Assembly (NCBI GenBank): GCA_947044365.1
Contig: OX345636.1
Span: 44,269,037 to 44,333,036 of the forward strand
Origin: Petrosia ficiformis
Lineage: Eukaryota > Porifera > Demospongiae > Haplosclerida > Petrosiidae
Length of the DNA stretch: 64,000 nt
Direction: 5' to 3'
Positions 45,405-56,276 of the stretch are shown piece after piece. The notes beneath the pieces were generated by a model. The model had not been told where the DNA came from. It searched no databases and worked only from the letters and a program-made list of their open reading frames with translations. The translations under genes and the position numbers were made by a program. How positions within the stretch are numbered: the first letter of the stretch is position 1; each line of letters opens with the position of its first letter.

Positions 45405-45990
45405 GGTAGAACCATTGGGTAAGTCATTATTTAGCATTTAGAATGAAAGAACATAATAGAGCTGCTGTAATTGGAGATATGAATGCCTTAGCAAAACAGA
45501 ACAGGTCCTAGAATTGAACCCTATGGTACACCTCTATGAACACTAGTCCACGAAGTGTATACATCCTTTACATTTATTCGCTGTTTCCTATGACTGAGAT
45601 AATTGCGAAACCATTTCAGTTCTCCACTTTTGATCCCATATACAGACATCTTATCAACAAGTATGTCATGATTAATAGAGTCAAAGACCTTACTAAAATC
45701 CAGCATAAATCTACCCACAAGCTCATCTCTATCAAGGGCTTTTCTCCAGTCATCGACCATACCCACAAGTAGATCTTGTGCTGTGTGGTGTGCTCTGAAG
45801 CCTGATTGTGATTTATTAATAATTGAATTTGATTAAAGATAGACATCAAACTGGTTATACACCAGCCTTTCAAGTACATTAGAAACACTAGGTAACACGA
45901 TATTGGTCGAAACTGACTGACAGATGACAGATTACAGCATTTGGAATTATATTCCCCAGTTTCCACTGACTTGGGATACAAGCAGATTTT
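45405..45990 (-). pseudogene. LINE (non-LTR) reverse transcriptase fragment, copy 1
   Basis: Minus-strand frames give SQSGFRAHHTAQDLLVGMVD, then LDFSKVFDSINHDILVDKMS and WFRNYLSHRKQR up to VHRGVP. These are blocks from the fingers/palm of a jockey/CR1-like RT, before the catalytic YxDD motif. A frame shift and truncation at both ends are evident. Duplicated at 49880-50300. Confidence 0.75.
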
Positions 45991-46099
45991 AGACTATCAT
46001 TTAGCAATGCCATCAGAGATTTAATCTCTTATACCATTATCACCAGTACGTTTTGATATATCAATCTTTTTAAAATAAAAATGAAGTATCCTCTACTTT

Positions 46100-46780
46100 A
46101 ACATCACAAAACTTAAACTGCAAAGCACAGACAGAAACTGTATCCATAATTATCACATTGTTGATGTTGGCCAATAATAGTTTGCAATGTCGTCCTAATT
46201 AGTAAGATCACCATGGTCACTATGAAGCTGTTGGCATATGATGAACTATCCAGATCGTGTGAATAGAGAGAAAGGATATTTATCATTCTCTCATACCTCA
46301 AATTGATGACTAAATCTGTATCATTAATTATTTCATTTTCCAAAATTAACTAATTATGTATAATTATTATTATGTTTTATAAAATTAATTATATAATTAT
46401 CATTATTGACATTACTCTAACTTTAGTATACAATAGTTGTTATTATTACTAACCTGTTTATTTATTAGATTCTACCTTGTTTATTTTTAGACTACAATAC
46501 CCTTTGTTATTAGGTTTATTCATTATCCCTTAACTTCTGTATCTACATAAAGACCTGAGTAGCTAGGTGTCAAAATGTTCTTTTCTTTTCAATAATGTTT
46601 AGGCTAATCAAAGGACACACAGAATTATTTCATAATGAATAATTTTCAACATGCTTACATGGAGGAAATTTCTAACCATTTAAGTATTATAATTATTATA
46701 ATTTAAATCGTATAAGTGGATAGATGATGTGCAATTACATGCATGCGCATGTGCATTATTTGTGCACATGCATGCATGCT
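46100..46780. repeat. Duplicated spacer of the small-gene array, copy 1
   Basis: It matches about 50510-51180 nearly base for base (for example ACTGCAAAGCACAGACAGAAACTG). It marks a segmental duplication carrying LINE fragment plus promoter plus gene. Confidence 0.7.
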
Positions 46781-46788
46781 CATGTTAC

Positions 46789-46814
46789 ACAAGCATGTAT
46801 GCATGCATGCTTGT
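46789..46814 (+). promoter_or_regulatory. CATGCATG palindrome upstream of copy 3
   Basis: A 26-bp near-perfect palindrome reading ACAAGCATG..CATGCTTGT, with CATGCATGC in the middle, ends 10 bp before the TATA box at 46825-46830. It is kept in copies 4 and 6 at the same distance. Confidence 0.6.
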
Positions 46815-46900
46815 AGCTTGCTTCTATAAAATGTTTCCTCACACTGACAATTATTCATTATTTCATAGCAACAAAACAAGATCTCAGTAAGCAACAGAAG

Positions 46901-47104
46901 ATGTCGAACATGACTACTGAAAAGAAAGACTTAAAGCAGTTAACAGATATTGACAATTCCTTTACCTTCAACAGTAAGGTCTCCAATATTGCAGATGATT
47001 ACTTATTCAATAAAGAAACAGTAAAAAGTGGATTGAAGAGAAAGAGAGAACCTGAGAATATTGTTGGTACAAAGAAAAGTAAAAAGAGACTAAGAAGACT
47101 TTGA
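46901..47104 (+). CDS. Small basic protein family, copy 3 (67 aa)
   Basis: MSNMTTEKKDLKQLTDIDNS starts the frame and KKSKKRLRRL ends it. TATAAA lies 76 bp upstream of the ATG. It differs from copies 4 and 6 at only a few residues, and all differences keep the frame open. Lysine and arginine cluster in GLKRKRE and KKSKKRLRRL. The likely 5' UTR begins near the CACTGA box, with no intron needed. Function unknown. Confidence 0.62.
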   Translation: MSNMTTEKKDLKQLTDIDNSFTFNSKVSNIADDYLFNKETVKSGLKRKREPENIVGTKKSKKRLRRL

Positions 47105-47538
47105 AGCTTGAATGTAATGAACTCTAAAGCATTTCATTGCTCATGGATACAGAACTACTACAGCTGGCAAGTGATATTTGAAGGACAAACAAACACAGAT
47201 ATTGTGGTGTAGAAGAGCAGCCATAATATTTGATGAACACAATAATTATTAATTTTGTTTCATTTTTTTAATAAACAAGTAACTATATATATACTTACAT
47301 GTATTTTAAAAGAATAAAGTAACATCTTGAGTGAATTTATAGACATTCAATTGATAATAATAATAATTTGTAAAACTGGCAACTCTACTATATAATCGTG
47401 TATTTTAATAGTTTAATCTTTTTATAAAAATATTATTATGTTAAATATTACAATAAATAAGAAAGTAAAAGTTTCAAGTGATTGGTTACATATTACCTTT
47501 TGCTTATAGAATTTATACTAACTACTTTTTGATATTAT

Positions 47539-47541
47539 ATA

Positions 47542-47579
<38 letters not shown>

Positions 47580-47592
47580 TATATATATATAT
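47539..47592. repeat. TA microsatellite
   Basis: Two TA runs separated by ATTA. Confidence 0.9.
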
Positions 47593-47697
47593 GCTTTTGT
47601 TTTTAAAAACATTTTCAGAGGATGTCTAATCAACTGCTGACAGCTGGTCTACCTTGGAGACCTCATAATAATTATGGCAATAACAATAACAATAAGG

Positions 47698-47880
47698 GTA
47701 CACTGTTAAAAATGGGGTGTTCCAATACACCCTGCATGAAGTACTTAACTACACCCACACCCTAGAGGGTGTTTCATCTACTCCCTGAGGTGTTGAAACC
47801 ATAATGTGATAATGATAGGGTAAACATTCAACACCTTATTGGGTGTTACACTCTTATTTGGAAGTGTAGAAAAAGGAGTT
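47698..47880. mobile_element. MITE rich in GGGTGT / ACACCC
   Basis: It begins tACACTGTTAAAAATGGGGTGT and ends GGGTGTTACACTCTTATTTGG. Several ACACCC and GGGTGT words inside form nested inverted repeats. It is non-coding. Confidence 0.5.
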
Positions 47881-48408
47881 GTAATAAGGCATGCTATGTT
47901 TCAGTAGTACTTCAGTATACAGACTACAGAAATTATTATCCTGCAGTCTCAATAATTACACAGAATATTGTTGTACGTTATAATGATATTACCTTACCTT
48001 TTCAGTGTGAAACTCCTTGGATATTACTATATATAATATTATGAATAATTCTTCTCCAAAAGCCATATTTGTGTTTGCATTGGGGCAAAAGGATTACATT
48101 TTACAAGCATGACTGTGTGTTAATTAATGTTAACTTTTGTACCTAAGGCCTATACAGGTAAAATTCTTTATGGCGCATCACTATACATTACTCATGTAAA
48201 ACCCAATCATCAACACCTTTATGATTATGCATTCTTGTCAGAGACGAGGCAGCAACCGTATGACACTGTGGAGTATCACATTCAACTATAATCTGAAATA
48301 TTCAATACAAAGTTATTATTATAACCATGTACTTTTTAATTCATTGTAGTAACTATAACAAAATAAAATGTAGTAATTAAAATCAAAAATAATGAAAGAT
48401 AGAAATTT

Positions 48409-49863
48409 CTAAACATTAATGTGAAATGGTAAGATTACTGTTTTGGAATGTGGCAATGCGCTTACTGTGCGTATGTGCACAGGATTTGGTACTACAAGGT
48501 CCTGAACAGTTATAAGCATTGTCTCAAACTCAAGTTCACTAAGAGTATATACTCTCAAGTGTTCAATATAAACTGTTGAAAAGCACTTTACTTCCAGAAC
48601 TGGTATCTTGTTGTTTACAACAAAAATTGATATGATCTGGCCAATGTTTGGTAAGTCATGGACCATGCTGTAAATAACACCAACATACTTTTTGTACTCT
48701 ATTCCGTCTACTTTTATCCACCTTGCTCCGTAAAACAAAGACAAGATTATCTTTAGTATGAAAACACCAAAACCACTCACTCGTAGGTACTGATAATTGT
48801 ACATGGAAGTTTCTCCTGTAGTTTGTCTTGAATAACAACATTACCTATATAGCATGATAATACTCAATACAAGTACATATGATTATGTTAGAAATATACC
48901 TGGTCCAACAATAAGTATACTTTCAAAATTTTCTCTGTTTGTATTCCAGTAACACTGCAGTTGTTGGTGTCTCATTGCAAGTGAGTAAGGCAGGTTTGTA
49001 AAGTTTCCCATTGACTGAGCCAGCTGTTTAAAATATGAATGCTTTGCTTCATATCTCATGGTCCAGTAGCGAACAAGTGGACCAAACCTAAAAATAAAAA
49101 AAACAGGTGAGATGCTTTAACAAAAAATGAAACAGTCAGGGACTTACTGTACTATGAGACGAGGCATATGCACCATAAAGTGCATTTTTGGAATCACACT
49201 GCTTTCTGGATAAAGGCGGCAAAACTCACGATGGTGGTCACTAATCAGCCATTTGATGTATGTAGCATCATCTTCTGAAACTTTCGGACTGAACAATCGA
49301 TCTACTAGATCTATATCCATCATTCTGAGAAAATTCTCCCATCTTTCATCATCCTCGGGGATGTAGTCACCTAACAGAATGGGCAGGATTCTAGCAAAAA
49401 GCCACATTTGGGCAGCTGAAGCAAAAAAGAAGTTAAATGAATGAAATTGTACAATACTTATACTACAGCAACTACCTGATTGTTTCAAAGAAATAACTGA
49501 ACTGGAGTTCAAAGTTGTTTCAGAAACTGGTGTTGGACGATCCTTGGCCTCCATGTACCCAAGTTCAATGTTAGTGATCCTGGTATTAAGATTGTCAAGA
49601 ATAAAATACCTCTCCTCGTACACCATTACCTGGTTGTCATTAATAGGAAATAATTTAACACTTAGTTCACTAAAGCAGAACATCACCTGCAGCATAAGTT
49701 TCACTTCGTACTGTAGGGCACCTTCTAGTACATCATGCATTACATCTGTAAAGATAATTATAACAAACCAACAGAAAACAATGTAAGTTAATTGAACAAG
49801 AAAGTAAATTAAGCAAACAAAAGATACATTAAAGCATTGTAACAAAACATAAGTATTACACAA
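48409..49863 (-). pseudogene. EnSpm/CACTA-like (HDVLEG) transposase gene, 5' truncated
   Basis: Minus-strand exons in order: 49480-49751 with DVMHDVLEGALQYEVKLML; a 50-60 nt intron; 49147-49420 with AAQMWLFARILPILLGDYIP and SVIPKMHFMVHMPRLIVQ; 48898-49088 with FGPLVRYWTMRYEAKHSYFK and NFTNLPYSLAMRHQQL; 48782-48845; and 48409-48758 with ARWIKVDGIEYKKYVGVIYS. The HDVLEG, MRYEAKH and LAMRHQ motifs mark the C-terminal half of CACTA-related transposases common in marine invertebrates. The exons have clean GT-AG borders and stay open, so this half may be recently active or domesticated. The 5' part is replaced by a LINE fragment at about 49870. Confidence 0.65.
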
Positions 49864-49879
49864 ATTAGACGTATGTCTT

Positions 49880-50300
49880 ATATTTTAAACACACTAAAAG
49901 GTACTGAACAGTATTTGGTAGAACGTTTACATACAACAAAAACAGAACAGCTCCTAGAATCGAATCCTGTGGTATACATCCTTTACATTTACTCACTGTA
50001 TCTTATGACTGAGACAATCACGAAACCATTTCAGTTTTTCACTTTTGATCCCACATCTTATCAACAAGTATTTCATGATTAATATAGTCAAAGGCCTTAC
50101 TAAATCCAGCATAATGCTATCCACAAGCTCATCTCTATCAAGAGCATTTCTCCAGTAGTCGACCATACCAACATGTAAATCTTGTGCTGTGTGGTGTGCT
50201 CTGAAGCCCTTATTAATAATTGAATTTGATTGAAGATAGACATCTAACTGGTTATACACCAGCCTTTCAAATACTTTAGAAACACTGATATTGGTTGAAA
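49880..50300 (-). pseudogene. LINE reverse transcriptase fragment, copy 2
   Basis: It repeats the 45.4-46.0 kb fragment with extra decay: MVDYWRNALDRDELVDSIML, then frame-shifted FVRPLTILIMKYLLIRC-like text and KWFRDCLSH. It is part of the duplicated block with 50510-51320. Confidence 0.7.
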
Positions 50301-51220
50301 CTGACTGACAGATGATGGATTACAGCATTTGGGAATGGGAATTATATTCCACATTTTTCACTAAGTTGGGACACTCATTTGGGATACAAGCACTTTTTAG
50401 ACTATCGTTTAGTAATCTAATCAGAGATTTCACCTTCTGCCAGTTTTAACATTTTAGGGCTTATACCATCAGCCTTTGATATATCAATCTTTTAAAATAA
50501 AGATTAGGTATCTTCTACTTTAACATCACAAAACATAAACTGCAAAGCACAGACAGAAACTGTATCCATAATTATAATGAGAATTATCACATTGTTGATG
50601 CCAATAATAGAGTAAAAGGGTTTGTTGAACAAATTTGCAATGTTGTCCTGATTAGTAAGATCACAATGATCACTTTGAAGCTGTTGGCATATGATGAACT
50701 ATCCAGATCGTGTGAATAGAGAGAAAGGATATTTATCACTCTCTCATACCTCAGATTGATGACTAAATCTATATCATTAATTATTTAAATTTCCAAAATT
50801 AACTAATTATGATTTATAAAATTAATTATATAATTATCATTATTCTAACTTTAGTATACAATAGTTGTTATTATTACAAACCTGCTTATTTTTTTGATTC
50901 TACACTGTTTATTTTTAGACTTCAATACCCTTTGTTATTGGGTTTATTCATTATCCCTTATCTTCTGTATCTACATAAAGACCTGAGTAGCTAGGTGTGA
51001 AAATGTTCTTTTCTTTCAATAATATTAATGTTTTGGCAAATCACAGAACACAGAATTATTTCATAATGAATAATTATCAACATGCTTACATGGTTGAAAG
51101 TTCTAATCAAAGCAAAACACTTAAGTATAATAATTTAAATCGTATAAGTGTATGGATGATGTGCAATTATATGCATGGGCATGTGCACCATTTGTGCACA
51201 TGCATGCATGCTCATGTTAC

Positions 51221-51246
51221 ACAAGCATGTATGCATGCATGCTTGT
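51221..51246 (+). promoter_or_regulatory. CATGCATG palindrome upstream of copy 4
   Basis: The same 26-bp near-palindrome as at 46789. The TATA box is at 51257-51262. Confidence 0.6.
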
Positions 51247-51329
51247 AGCTTGCTTCTATAAAATGTTTCCTCACACTGAAAATTATTCATTATTTCAGAA
51301 CAAAACAAGATCTCAGTAAGCAACAGAAG

Positions 51330-51533
51330 ATGTCAAACATGACTACTGAAAAGAAAGACTTAAAGCAGTTAACTGAGATTGACCATTCCTTTACCTTCAA
51401 CAGTAAGGTCTCCAATATTGCAGATGATTACTTATTCAATAAAGAAACAGTAAAGAGTGGATTGAAAAGAATGAGAGAACCTGAGAATATTGTTGGTACA
51501 AAGAAAAGTAAAAAGAGACTAAGAAGACTTTAA
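51330..51533 (+). CDS. Small basic protein family, copy 4 (67 aa)
   Basis: MSNMTTEKKDLKQLTEIDHS at the start and GTKKSKKRLRRL at the end. TATAAA lies 73 bp upstream of the ATG. One Lys-to-Met change in the KRKR cluster (GLKRMRE) distinguishes it. The 3' flank matches that of copy 1, with copy 1's gtacatcacaggctgtaa block at 51950. Function unknown. Confidence 0.62.
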   Translation: MSNMTTEKKDLKQLTEIDHSFTFNSKVSNIADDYLFNKETVKSGLKRMREPENIVGTKKSKKRLRRL

Positions 51534-51991
51534 GCCTTGAGTGTAATCAAACTACAAAGTATTTCAAGTCTTCATGGATGAAGACCTACTACAGTTGCCA
51601 AGAGATACAGTTGGTTAAAGACAAACAATCACAGCTAGATATTCCATATAGTATAGAAGAGCAACAATGCATAAATTATTGATGAACACAATATTATATT
51701 GAAATTTTCTATAATATAATTTGCAAATAATAATTTAAACATTTCCTGTGATTGGATCAATATTACTTTATAGAACATATGCTAACTACTGTAGGAATAT
51801 AGTTTGTATTAATGCATTAGTGTGAAAATGGCTATTTAATGTAATCAACAATACCATTATCTCTGTATTACATACAACGTCATGCATATTACTGTTTTGT
51901 GATATATAATTTTATACATTAATAACATTGATATGTATGATATGAAATTATGTACATCACAGGCTGTAAGCACAACTAATATCTCGTTATT

Positions 51992-52975
51992 ACCCTCGCC
52001 GCGTAGCGTAGGCGGAAGGGTACGGTAATCGTTTTGTCTGTGTGTCTGTCTGTCTGTGTGTTAGCAATTTTTCTGGAAGAATAAAAACATTGACATTTCA
52101 AACGGGGTACTGGTAGACTTCAAATTATACAAGGAAAAGATATGACAATTTTTATAACTCACAGTTACCGTTTCACGACTTTAAGATGAAACGAGGGCAA
52201 TAACGAGAGTATATATGGACACACAAACACAAGTTATCCTGTTTCATGGCCTGTCGCTAGCCAAGAAACACCTCAAACCAAAAACAATCGAGGTAATAGT
52301 TGCTACTAGTCTACTACTATATAGAGTAAAGTGTCAATTATCGGACACCACCCATATTCGGACGCTATAGCGCTCTCTCTACCACTGCAACTGGAATTAC
52401 TACACCATAGTAAGAAGGTATACTAAGTAATATCTCTGCATACCAAGTTTCATGACGATCGCTTGCTTGGTCTTAGAGTTATAAGCTTGCAAAAATGAAA
52501 TTCGGACTCGCCTATGATCGGAAAAATTAATATATATATTGACGGACAGCTATCCATACGTCTTATAGAACTGCTGGAAATAAATGGTTACTGTACCATA
52601 AGCTGCAACAACATCTACTCTAGTCATAAACCAAATCTCGTCTCTTAAAGTTGCTTGACTGATTTTTTGTATTCAACTGTCTGGGCCATTCTGAGCAATC
52701 AATAATCGGCCACACCTTTTTGTAATTAGTATAGAGTTCAATTGGAAATAATAAATTCTTCTAATTTTATTGGTCACCAAAATATTCTAAAAATTATACT
52801 TCCAACAAATACAACTTCCTGCTTTCACTCAAATATAATATAAAACACAATAAACTACATCATTGTTATTCTTATCATTAGATCTACACATAAATATATA
52901 ATATTATTATTATTATTATTATTATCACACAGCTACTGGTCTACTGATTCTGTTATAATGTGATTTTGTATCCTC
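51992..52975 (+). mobile_element. Insertion between copies 4 and 5
   Basis: Comparison with the copy 1-2 interval shows that sequence from ACCCTCGCCGCGTAGCGTAGG (51993) to about 52975 replaces the homologous 43905-44130 spacer. It includes a TCTG microsatellite and AATTATCGGACACC / AATAATCGGCCACACC phrases, perhaps the ends of a second element (52337-52720). No transposase. Confidence 0.5.
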
Positions 52976-53259
52976 TGAGACATCTCAAAATTCGAAATTG
53001 AACTCAATACACGAAAGATACAACTTCTTTATCATGCAAGCACAGTCATCAACTATACATTTATAAGGCTGTAATTATACATACCATTCCTGAAAAAACA
53101 AATAGCTTAATGCACTAGTCTCATTTCACCCACACACAAGATCACGAAGACACAAAGGATCACAGTGAAAACACGTGCATTAATTATCCTTAAAATTATG
53201 AAGATTGACGAACGTTTTACTTAAATATAAAGAAGAAATTGAGGAAGCTGTACATGTAC

Positions 53260-53691
53260 ATTTGCCTCCAAGCATGTGCATGTGCATGTGCGCATGCATG
53301 CGGCATTTGTGCACCTGCATGCTTGCTTGTAGTTAAAATGTTTCATCACACTGAAACATTTTCGTTATTTTATAGCAGCAAAACAAGACCCCAGAAGATG
53401 TTAAAAACTACTGAACAGAAAGGCTTAAAGATTTCAACAGATATTGATCATTCCTTAACCTTCAGTAGTAAGGTCTCCAGACCCAATATTGTTCACTTAT
53501 TCACTAAAGAAACAATAAAGAGTGTATTGAAGAGAAAGAAGGAACCTGAGAATATTGTTGGTACAGAGAAAAGTAAAAAGAGGCTATATAAGAAGACTTT
53601 AAAGCTTGAACATAATCAAACTGCAAAGCATTTCAAGTTATACTTGTTCATGGATAAAGAACTACGCATCTCCCAAGTGATTAGTTTGTGA
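53260..53691 (+). CDS. Small basic protein family, copy 5 (divergent, longer)
   Basis: The family-like ATG is at 53398 (MLKTTEQKGLKISTD), giving about 97 residues. An upstream in-frame ATG at 53239 would give 150, but the added part is translated CATG-rich promoter DNA and is unlikely to be coding. The body has SVLKRKKEPENIVG and EKSKKRL. An insertion then changes the frame, adding YKKTLKLEHNQTAKHFKLYL and ending QVISL. The TATA box is degraded (GTAGTTAAAATG), so expression is doubtful. It is a sibling of pseudogene copy 2. Confidence 0.45.
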   Translation: MCLQACACACAHACGICAPACLLVVKMFHHTETFSLFYSSKTRPQKMLKTTEQKGLKISTDIDHSLTFSSKVSRPNIVHLFTKETIKSVLKRKKEPENIVGTEKSKKRLYKKTLKLEHNQTAKHFKLYLFMDKELRISQVISL

Positions 53692-54104
53692 AAGACAGAT
53701 ATTCTGGTATAGAAGAGCAACCACGAAAATTGATGAACACAATAATTATTGTAATACAAAATTGTGTAATTTTAATAAACAATAGCTATATTATATTGTT
53801 CAAAAAAGTATTAAAAATTTCTTGAGTGAATTTATGGACATTTAAATTGTAAATTAATAATATAATATTCTGTAAATCTAGATAATAATAATAATAAAGA
53901 AGAATGTAAAATTTCAGTTCAATACTACTTTTTTTTCAACAGAATGTATGCTAATTACTGTATAGGGTGATACAGTTTGTATTCATAAATGATTATTCAA
54001 CATAATCAACAATCTATATAACAGCACTATGCAAACTTCAACAATGAACACAACCACATTATATAGTGATATATAATAACATATTGCATGTGACATTGCT
54101 ACAC

Positions 54105-54470
54105 TGCAAAAATAGAATTGTTAAAATGACTAATATGTTGGTTAGTGCAGTTGCAAGGATTTAAGGATAAATACATCTAACATCATTGCTACTTTGTACT
54201 AATTATATTAAAAGATATATGTACCAATTATAACAATTGCTCATCCCTAATATTTTGTATTAGATGCACAAAGAAGGTTTTGAAAATATACTTATTCTAT
54301 TCCTTTGTATATCTATTAGACAGCATAAGGATATTGAAGTTACAGATTATAATTACATGTATATCCATAACAACATACACGACCAATTAAATTACAATTT
54401 CCACTATTCCTTGCAAATGTACTAACCAATAAATTTGTTATTTTAATAATTTTATTATTTTAGTGTATAA
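54105..54470. mobile_element. Foldback MITE, copy 2
   Basis: It begins GCAAAAATAGAATTGTTAAAA and ends TTTTAATAATTTTATTATTTT. The centre carries the TTAGATGCACAAAGAAGG block seen in copy 1 (21217-21612). Confidence 0.6.
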
Positions 54471-54594
54471 ATATATTATATATGCAATTATGTACATCAC
54501 AGGCTGTAATCATACAAATATCTTGTTATTCTTTCTTAGTTCTTCTTGTTATTCATTGTATTCACTTTCTTTTGTATAATTATTATGAAAGGTC

Positions 54595-54720
54595 TTCGTG
54601 GCTAGGTAGAACCATCAGGTAAGTCATTATTTAGCATTTAGAATGAAAGAACATAGAAGAGCTGTTGTAATTGGAGATATGAATGCCTCAGCAATTGCAG
54701 ATGGCGTAAATTAATGGGAA
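54595..54720 (+). repeat. Duplicated tract GGCTAGGTAGAACCAT..GAATGCCT
   Basis: It matches 45405-45490 (including AGAACATAGAAGAGCTG). A weaker copy at 56455-56510 marks the edge of a third duplication unit. Confidence 0.6.
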
Positions 54721-55097
54721 GAAACTAAAGGATGTCTACTGGAATCTTGGCACATGATAAACCATCCTGATCATGTGAATAAAGAGAAAGGATATTTATC
54801 ACTCATTTGTACCTCAGATTAATGACTAAAGCTGTATCATTAATAATTTCATTCTAAATTAGTATACAATAGTTGTTATTACCACTAACCTGTTTATTTT
54901 TATTTTCAAAAAATCATACGAAATTATCACATAATGTGGATAATTATCAATATCCTTAGATGGATGAAAGTGCTAATCAAAACACTTAGTATAATAATTA
55001 TTTACTAAATTGAGGAAATCGTATAAGTGATGGATATGCAATTATAGGCATGCACATGTGTGCACCATTTGTACACATGCATGCATACTCATGTTAC

Positions 55098-55123
55098 ACA
55101 AGCATGTATGCATGCATGCTTGT
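55098..55123 (+). promoter_or_regulatory. CATGCATG palindrome upstream of copy 6
   Basis: The same 26-bp element as at copies 3 and 4. The TATA box is at 55134-55139. Confidence 0.6.
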
Positions 55124-55210
55124 AGCTTACTTCTATAAAATGTTTCCCCATACTGAAAATTATTCATTATTTCAGAGCAACAAAAACAAGATCTCAGTAA
55201 GCAGCAGAAG

Positions 55211-55414
55211 ATGTCGAACATGACTACTGAAAAGAAGGAATTGAACCAGTCAACAGATATTGACCATTCCTTTACCTTCAACAGTAAGGTCTCCAATATT
55301 GAAGATGATTACTTATTCAATAAAGAAACAGTAAAGAATGGATTGAAGAGAAAGAGGGAACCTGAGAATATTGTTGGTACAAAGAAAAGTAAAAAGAGGC
55401 TAAGAAGACTTTAA
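55211..55414 (+). CDS. Small basic protein family, copy 6 (67 aa)
   Basis: It starts MSNMTTEKKELNQSTDIDHS and ends KKSKKRLRRL. TATAAA lies 77 bp upstream of the ATG. It is the last recognisable member of the array. Its downstream flank matches that of copy 3 (CATTGCTCATGGATACAGAACTACT), so copies 3 and 6 form one sub-lineage. Function unknown. Confidence 0.62.
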   Translation: MSNMTTEKKELNQSTDIDHSFTFNSKVSNIEDDYLFNKETVKNGLKRKREPENIVGTKKSKKRLRRL

Positions 55415-55965
55415 AGCATGAATGTAATCAACTCTAAGGCATTTCATTGCTCATGGATACAGAACTACTACAGCTGGCAAGTGATATTTGAAGAAGAAAC
55501 AAACACAGATATTGTGGTGTAGAAGAGCAGCCATGATATTTGATGAATTGCAATTTTGTTTCATTTCTTTAATAGACAAATAGCTACTTAAAAAGAATAA
55601 AGTTATTGAAAAAATCTTGAGTGAATCATCAATTGATAATATATAATACATGTAGATCTAATACTTTGTAAAACTGGCCATAATATATTTATGCCTTTTA
55701 CGTAATCTATAATAGAAATATTATGTTAAATATTTCAATAAATATATACTAAAGTAAGAATTTCCAGTGATTGGTTACATATTACCTTTGCTTTTAGAAT
55801 TTATACTATGGGATATTTGAGCACTGTGTGTTTTGTGGCTTCATTAAGCTGTATAAACATGACTTTGAACTTGAAATATATTAGTTATGTCATGCCCATT
55901 GGTTACATATTACCTTTGATTTTAGAATTTATACTAACTATACTATGTGATATATAATCATATCA

Positions 55966-55968
55966 TTA

Positions 55969-56039
<71 letters not shown>

Positions 56040-56062
56040 ATATATATATATATATATATATA
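55966..56062. repeat. TA microsatellite, about 97 bp
   Basis: Almost uninterrupted TA with single C and G-free interruptions. The Tyr-Ile frames on both strands are artefacts. Confidence 0.95.
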
Positions 56063-56184
56063 TGCCACGATGAAGCCACCCTTCAAAGCTTCTGACAGTG
56101 CCATAAATGTGATTTGTGCACCGTGGTTTGATATGAGCACTGTGTGTTTTGTAGCTTCATTAAGCTGAACTTGAAATATATTTA

Positions 56185-56276
56185 TGTCATGCCCACTTGT
56201 GCAATATCAGGCTTATAATCACATCGCCCTCGGGCTTGGTGATTATAATCCTGATATACCACTCGTGGCATGAATT
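56185..56276. repeat. Hairpin with GCCCTCGGGC centre
   Basis: Arms TCATGCCCACTTGTGCAATA.. and ..TATACCACTCGTGGCATGA pair through AATATCAGG.TTATAATCAC around a 16-base GC-rich loop, like those at 22342 and 42652. Confidence 0.8.

Noticed and set aside
53239..53397. Extended N-terminus of small basic gene copy 5 (Ala/Cys/His-rich)
   Set aside because: It translates the CATGTGCATG promoter repeats. The family start is the ATG at 53398.
55947..56168. Tyr-Ile-rich frames on both strands
   Set aside because: TA microsatellite.
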